Source: Paracyclopina nana
Taxonomy: Eukaryota > Arthropoda > Copepoda > Cyclopoida > Cyclopettidae
Length of the DNA stretch: 64,000 bases
Assembly (NCBI GenBank): GCA_019096065.1
Contig: JAGUCH010000007.1
Span: 394,501-458,500, forward strand
Direction of reading: 5' to 3'
The notes beneath the pieces were generated by a model that saw only the letters and a list, made by a program, of their open reading frames with translations, was not told the origin of the DNA and did not search any database. Position numbers and translations under genes: made by a program. This document shows positions 59,170-64,000 of the stretch, piece by piece (positions within the stretch are counted from its first letter, which is position 1; each line of letters begins with the position of its first letter).

Positions 59170-59508
59170 CTTGCTCTGCAAAAGTCGATATTTGTCCTCA
59201 GCATTGGCAGAGCTTGATGAGCGGCTCCGAAAAATGTTCATGACACGATTGACAGCACTGAGTGGAGATTCGTGACCGTCAGGTACTGGCGAATTTTGCT
59301 TCGAGTGGTTGGTGGAATTGAGCCTATGGATCGAAGATCGACTGCCGGAGTGACCTGATGGGGTTCTCCTCTTGATCAGCTCAGCTGGTGACAAGATGAT
59401 TTGGCTGGCAGAGGCTGACGCAGCCTCAGCAGCCTCTGCCTTGGCTGATACCTCTTTCAAAGGGGAAACATTGAGCCTGGAGTGGGAGTGACCTTGCACG
59501 ACATGCGA
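59170..59508 (-). CDS. PRKAG: AMPK gamma internal exon, Ser/Ala-rich
   Basis: 113 codons, phase 0 to phase 0, acceptor CCTTTTCAG and donor CAAG|GTAAGC. It reads HVVQGHSHSRLNVSP, then IKRRTPSGHSGSRSSIHR, FRSRSSSSANAED and YRLLQSK. It joins exon 60173-59941 upstream. Confidence 0.75.
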
Positions 59509-59526
59509 CTGAAAAGGAAATCAATC

Positions 59527-59934
59527 TTTCAAAATCTTGACGAAAGCAAACATTTTCCTAGGGATCTAAATTTCAGTCTTGGTCACTGAAAATGAAATCA
59601 AGTAAATATCATCGAGTCTCATTCCTTGGATGTTTGATATCAGCGCTAAGAAAAACTAATATCAATAATAATATAAAACCCACATTTATGCTTATTGGAT
59701 GCTAAATACAGCCTGATTTATAGATATGTGAACACTTCTGAATTTTAATTGATGCGGTTCCAATTCTCAGTCAGACTGAATGAGTTAAGTAGACTTAAAA
59801 TTAAAACTATAGCGCATTTGGTACAAATATGCAAAAAATGATACTCGGTGGCATTAACTTGATTTCATTTTCAGTGCCCAAGACTGAAATTTGGATCCCT
59901 AGGAAAATATTTGCTATCGTCAAGATTTTCAAAT
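59527..59934. mobile_element. Inverted-repeat element filling one AMPK gamma intron
   Basis: Two arms of roughly 82 bp (about 59527-59608 and 59851-59934) are inverted copies, sharing AAAATCTTGACGA, ATTTTCCTAGGGATC, AAATTTCAGTCTTGG and CACTGAAAATGAAATCAAGT. The intron is 59509-59940, so the element ends about 6 bp from the donor and 18 bp from the acceptor. The arms carry the same TTCAGT...ACTGAAA core found in other introns of the window. Confidence 0.78.
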
Positions 59935-59940
59935 ACTTAC

Positions 59941-60173
59941 AATGGGCACTCTTCGGTGATTCAGCTTCCTGGCTGCATCTGATTTTGACCTGGGCCTGAA
60001 GGTATCAAAGAGGCTGGTCTTCCTGGTCGCAGGCTCCTCTATTTGGGGCGAGCCCATGGGCGGCAACGAGGTCTTCTTCTTGTACACTTGAGCACTTACG
60101 GACCCAATGGTGGCCGTTCTTGGCCTCATGAAAGGATTGTGGGCCGAACTGGCCCCACCGGCAACCATTGTCA
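59941..60173 (-). CDS. PRKAG: AMPK gamma internal exon (FRPRSKSDAARK)
   Basis: It enters in phase 1 after GATCGCAG and reads TMVAGGASSAHNPFMRPRTA, then SLFDTFRPRSKSDAARKLNH, leaving phase 0 at CATT|GTAAGT. FRPRSKSDA closely resembles motifs in insect AMPK gamma long isoforms and is the main reason for assigning the 5' exon set to this gene. Confidence 0.78.
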
Positions 60174-60405
60174 CTGCGATCAGATGCAAACTGAAGGTTA
60201 CTTTATGCCAAGCTCGCGCAGGTTGCGTGGCAAATCATGTACACGTTCCGGTTCATACCGGTAGCCCTCAAGGAAATTATCGTCTCGAGGCGATGAAAGA
60301 TAATTGCAGCAAGAGCTGAAGGAGGATAATTTGCCCAAATTCACAATCTCCTTTTTGCCATGAAAAAACAACCGAGGAGAGCAAAAAATTGCGTTTTTAA
60401 CCTTC

Positions 60406-61015
60406 AAAGGGGATGTCTCACAATCGGCATTTGGCGCGCGGGATTTCTCTACATATGCATAAGAGGACAGAAGCGTTTGGTCGACTGGAAAAATAAAAAA
60501 TGCAAAACATGGCTGAAAAAGGCCTAGAAACTGAAATTTGGTCGACTGGAAAAATCATAAATGCAAAAAGTAGCTGAAAAAGGCCCAGAAACTGTTTGGT
60601 CGACAAGAAATATCCTAAATTATTGGGTCAAAAATGCAAAAAATGGCTGAAAATGGCCTAAAAACAGAAATTTGGTCGACCAGAAATATCATGAATGCAA
60701 AAATAGCTTTAAAAAGGCCTAAAAACTGAAATTTGGTCGACCTGAAAAATAATGAATGCAAAAAATAGCTTAAAAATGCCTAAAAACAGAAATTTGGTCG
60801 ACCAGAAATATCATGAATGCAAAAATTACCTTAAAAAAGGCATAAAAACTGAAATTTGGTCGACCAGAAATATTATGAATGCAAAAAATTTCTCCACATA
60901 TGCATAAGAGGACAGAAGCGAAGTTTAGCGAGCTGCTGAAGCAGCCTCACTACTGACCTAATGTACATGCGTACAATGTACGCGCGCCAAATCCCGATTT
61001 TGAGACATCCCCTTT
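60406..61015. mobile_element. MITE-like element with 35-bp inverted ends and internal minisatellite
   Basis: The ends 60406-60440 and 60981-61015 are inverted copies over 35 bp with two mismatches (shared AAAGGGGATGTCTCA and ATTTGGCGCGCG). Inside, a ~61-bp unit containing GTCGAC is repeated seven times between two direct copies of ACATATGCATAAGAGGACAG (about 60451 and 60896). There is no coding frame. It lies in the first intron of the longest AMPK gamma form. Confidence 0.8.
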
Positions 61016-61350
61016 TTTTAGATAGTCAAGTTGAATTTTTTAATAACACCCATAAAAAATGGGCATTTTTCAATGAATTGAAAAAAGTTGCTTTTTATTC
61101 TTTTTGATCAGGAATGTAACTTGCATTTTATGATTTTCAGAAGGGAAAACAAATAGGGCAAGGAATCTGACTTTTAAAAAATCAATCGGACGTCAGCTGA
61201 GCGCCCATGCAGCTGTCTCAGTTTGACGTCCCAATCTTTGTTATTTTTGATAATTCCCCTCCCTAAGCTGTGACTTGAAATACTGCTGTGCTATCCTTAC
61301 ACAGGCTGTTACCAACCAATTTTAATTAGAAGTAGGTGTTAATTAAGTAC

Positions 61351-61420
61351 CTTTATTGGCTCTGAAGAGCTTTGGAGTCGAGGTCCCACTTGATGGGTCA
61401 CTATTTGAGGCTGAGGCCAT
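61351..61420 (-). CDS. PRKAG: AMPK gamma most distal first exon (MASASNSDPSSG)
   Basis: It reads MASASNSDPSSGTSTPKLFR, then ANK, and splices at AAAG|GTACTT in phase 1, matching the phase-1 acceptor of exon 60173. It is short, so confidence rests on phase and on the downstream exon needing a 5' partner. Confidence 0.55.
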
Positions 61421-62531
61421 TCCGGCCTCAAGAACAACGTTGAATAGATCCTTCAGGTTGGCAAAAATCAGATTTCTTGATTCTCCTACTGAATTGCCTC
61501 ACATCAGATTGTGTACAAAATGAAGATGTTGATCTTATTTGCTGATGATTCCTCTTTTTGTGCAGCAATCTAGAATATCTTGATTGCAACAGTAGTAGAA
61601 AGAAAGTAGTTGTTTACATGTATGCACTACTTCTCTCTTGGCATGACTTTAAAGATTCGAGCTCAAATCACTTTTAGCATACGAGCAAGCTTTCTTTTTC
61701 CATTATTAGAGAGCCATATACACAGTTTAATTTCGGGCCTATAAAAGTGCTGTTAGGTGTGTTTTACGTCTTCCAAAATGCGCACTTGTTCAATGTCAGC
61801 TCCAACACTTTGCACCAGACTCACAATATGCTGCTTTATTACAATGATGATGTTGTTGCTCTCACAAGGAACTTGCTGTAACTACTGTGTATTTGTGCTC
61901 TTTACATAGGATAAAAAACAACTAGCTCCACCAGAGGCGCTCAAAATTAGGTTCGTATATTTTATTTCAGGACTCGTTTTGCTGTGATGAATATCTGAGC
62001 TTTTTTTGGCACCACTTATCCTTCTTATCGTGGCACACTATTTTTGTCAATTTGCTGCTCATTTATCGGACTAGCTCTAGTGAAAAAGGGAAAAGTTGGC
62101 AAAAACAACGACTTTTTTAAAGCCTGCAGAATAGAATTTAATGAATGACAACTACTGCAGATTATGCAGTACAAATGAGGGTTCATTTAAGGGAAGTTAT
62201 TAATATATTATTGATTTGGTTACGTAATCAAGAATTTAGTTGGCCTGAAAATGCATTCTCGATATTTCCAATAGATTTTAAATTGTGTACTTCTTCTTTC
62301 TCAAATATTTGTCATTTCGAGTCACGTTAATTTTGGTGTCAGCCTGCAAAACGTGCTCTGGATGAATGAACAGGAAAGGCCAGGTTTTTTGGCCACCTTT
62401 GACAGATAAGAAAAAAACTGCTGCTACACAGGTAAACGTCAGGGTTAGGCTCTCTCCCAGCACCTCACTGTAAAGATGATTACATAGCAAATTTTTGCAT
62501 CACATTGTGACAGCCAAAGACAATTACGAAG
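61421..62531. other. Intergenic; distal AMPK gamma promoter and GT11-like 5' flank
   Basis: No gene is recognised. From about 62419 the sequence belongs to the 451-bp tandem duplication that includes the next gene's 5' flank. Confidence 0.45.
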
Positions 62532-62864
62532 ATGCTGATTAAAACATCATGTGTGTTCCTTGGGCTGTTTTTTATTGCTGTAGCCGAAAAGGACAAGTGT
62601 GTGCATTGGCATGATTGGTACGTGGATCCGGATGGAACCTCCATTGTGTATGGCGAAACTGCATCTCCTCACGATGGCATTGGCAAACAGCTGAGCATGT
62701 ATGCGTTTCTGTGGCAGCTTCGCAGAAACTACAACGTCGACGTGTTCATCAGCAAAGTCACCCATGACACATTGGCCAGAGTGTTCACCCAGCAAACTTT
62801 GTCAGATCTCCCCATATTGGAGGAGTTCTTTAGCAATCCTCACCAAATCAAGTTCGAGTACTAA
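62532..62864 (+). pseudogene. Truncated upstream copy of the GT11-like gene
   Basis: A 110-residue frame nearly identical to the first 110 residues of the downstream gene (signal peptide MLIKTSCVFLGLFFIAVA). It ends at TAA exactly where the 451-bp tandem duplication unit restarts, so the stop is created at the junction and the rest of the protein is missing. A few substitutions separate the copies (for example HDWY/HDRY, DGTS/DGPS, EEFFSN/EEYFCN). It keeps a copy of the 5' flank, so it may be transcribed. Confidence 0.75.
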
Positions 62865-62982
62865 AAATTTGCTGCTGCACAGCTAAACGTCAGGGTTAGG
62901 CTCTCTCCCAGCACCTCACTGTAAAGATGATTACATAGCAAATTTTTGCATCACATTGTGACAGCCAAAGAAAATTACAAAG

Positions 62983-63474
62983 ATGCTGATTAAAACATCA
63001 TGTGTGTTCCTTGGGCTGTTTTTCATTGCTGTAGCCGAAAAGGACAAGTGTGTGCATTGGCATGATCGCTACGTGGATCCGGATGGACCCTCCATTGTGT
63101 ATGGTGAAACTGCATCGCCTCACGATGGCATTGGCAAACAGCTAAGCATGTATGCATTTCTGTGGCAGCTTCGCAGAAACTACAACGTCGATGTCTTCAT
63201 CAGCAAAGTCACCCATGACACATTGGCCAGAGTGTTCACCCAGCAAACTTTGTCAGATCTCCCCATATTGGAGGAGTACTTTTGCAATCCTCACCAAATC
63301 AAGTTCGAGTACTTCACCGGACCTTTCGAGGCTCTTGCGAGCAAAAAGGAGTACCGAGTGGGCAGAAGTCTTTGGCTTTGGCCAAGCACCGAACTATTGG
63401 TGTCACTGAGCAAGAACACGGGCAAAGTTGTCTCCGGGGATGACTATGACACCAAGTTTCGAGGATACAAGTAA
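62983..63474 (+). CDS. Secreted/Golgi GT11 (alpha-1,2-fucosyltransferase)-like protein, first exon
   Basis: An exon of about 163 codons starts with a signal peptide or anchor and then CVHWHDRYVDPDG. The segment GIGKQLSMYAFLWQLRRNY recalls the GxLGNQxxxYAxLxxLA motif of family 11 fucosyltransferases, followed by DVFISKVTHDTLARVF and LPILEEYF as in that family. The frame ends at a good donor (GGATACAA|GTAAGAC), so the gene should continue past the right edge; I see no second exon in the remaining 530 bp. The catalytic C-terminal motifs are not in the window, so the family call is tentative. The start repeats that of the upstream truncated copy. Confidence 0.6.
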   Translation: MLIKTSCVFLGLFFIAVAEKDKCVHWHDRYVDPDGPSIVYGETASPHDGIGKQLSMYAFLWQLRRNYNVDVFISKVTHDTLARVFTQQTLSDLPILEEYFCNPHQIKFEYFTGPFEALASKKEYRVGRSLWLWPSTELLVSLSKNTGKVVSGDDYDTKFRGYK

Positions 63475-64000
63475 GACATATCTTGTTTCAATTAGCCATA
63501 ATTGGCCTCTCTATATGTACTACTATGTACATATAGAGTTTAAAGGCACCGTTCATCTTCTTTATAATTGCAACTTGATGCATTATCTACATTTTTAAAT
63601 GTAATAATAATAATAATAAGATAATAATATTAAAATATTTTCATATTGAATTTTGAAACATAATAGCTTATTAATGAGGCTTGCACACATCAACTGTGGA
63701 AATTGTTTTCAGCTGATTTGCCTGAAAATCTACCTGTAAAAAGAGGATTTTTTTATGATTGATTCTTCATAATTAAGTATATGAACGCTGCTGCACATAG
63801 TCATGTTTTCCATGTAACTAAGCTGGAATTGAGTTGATTTTTTTGGGTGCTGGTAATAAGGTCGATTTTCATATAGTATTTAAGTCCGAATCACCTCTGA
63901 ACTTGTGTACGAAAAGGTACAAAAAGCTACACATTGTCATGCACCGTCATATTTTCAATATTTAACCCATTTTCAAGCATCCCAGCTTTTTATCATATCT
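63475..64000. other. Probable intron of the GT11-like gene
   Basis: A+T-rich sequence with a TAATAATAA microsatellite at about 63603-63635. No exon is recognised before the window ends. Confidence 0.4.

Overview
This window is nuclear DNA of an animal, almost certainly an arthropod. It has GT-AG introns (often 50-90 bp), about 60% A+T, a complete arthropod-type chitin synthase with the SWGTRE motif, an axonemal dynein heavy chain, a BEL/Pao-type LTR element and many dispersed repeats. The axonemal dynein implies a lineage that keeps motile cilia or flagella (for example flagellate sperm). The sequence does not settle insect versus crustacean versus another arthropod group.

Layout. 1-4766 (-): N-terminal tail of a dynein heavy chain, running off the left edge. 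5163-7700 (+): copper monooxygenase of the DBH/MOXD family. It converges tail to tail with a Golgi carbohydrate sulfotransferase (9946-7716, -); the two stop codons are about 15 bp apart. 11899-12880 (+): unrecognised basic protein. 13074-18612 (+): nine-exon chitin synthase. 19172-19942 (+): intronless DNAJC9. 20098-20660: minisatellite rich in TGAGTCA, followed by a complete gag-only BEL/Pao-like LTR retrotransposon (20672-25549, -) with LTRs that look identical and a 5-bp target duplication. 25906-28561 (+): carboxylesterase-fold protein that has lost its catalytic Ser and His and ends in KDEL. 28931-29971 (+): N-formylglutamate-amidohydrolase-like protein. 30-36 kb: mostly empty, with one 789-bp inverted-repeat transposon. 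36050-42081 (+): leucine-rich-repeat transmembrane receptor. 61420-42479 (-): AMPK gamma subunit, with a four-CBS core and a long 5' region in which I reconstruct eight alternative first exons with compatible splice phases. 62532-63474 (+): a tandemly duplicated, partly truncated secreted protein resembling GT11 fucosyltransferases.

Functionally this is an ordinary set of animal genes, not an operon. Chitin synthase, the sulfotransferase and perhaps the GT11-like gene act on extracellular glycans. AMPK gamma is an energy sensor, and dynein is a ciliary motor.

The least expected signals are: (1) a dispersed repeat family with a CAGTTTC...CTGAAA palindrome that sits in introns of several genes and in one case almost coincides with an intron (a candidate introner-like element); (2) the KDEL-tailed dead esterase; (3) the gag-only LTR element, with many CTTAAG palindromes; (4) the modular AMPK gamma 5' region, with decayed tandem copies of one exon; (5) a sharp change from extreme CpG depletion (1 to about 18.7 kb) to CpG-rich sequence beginning at DNAJC9. 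Exon boundaries are read by eye from splice signals and phase and have not been checked against transcripts.
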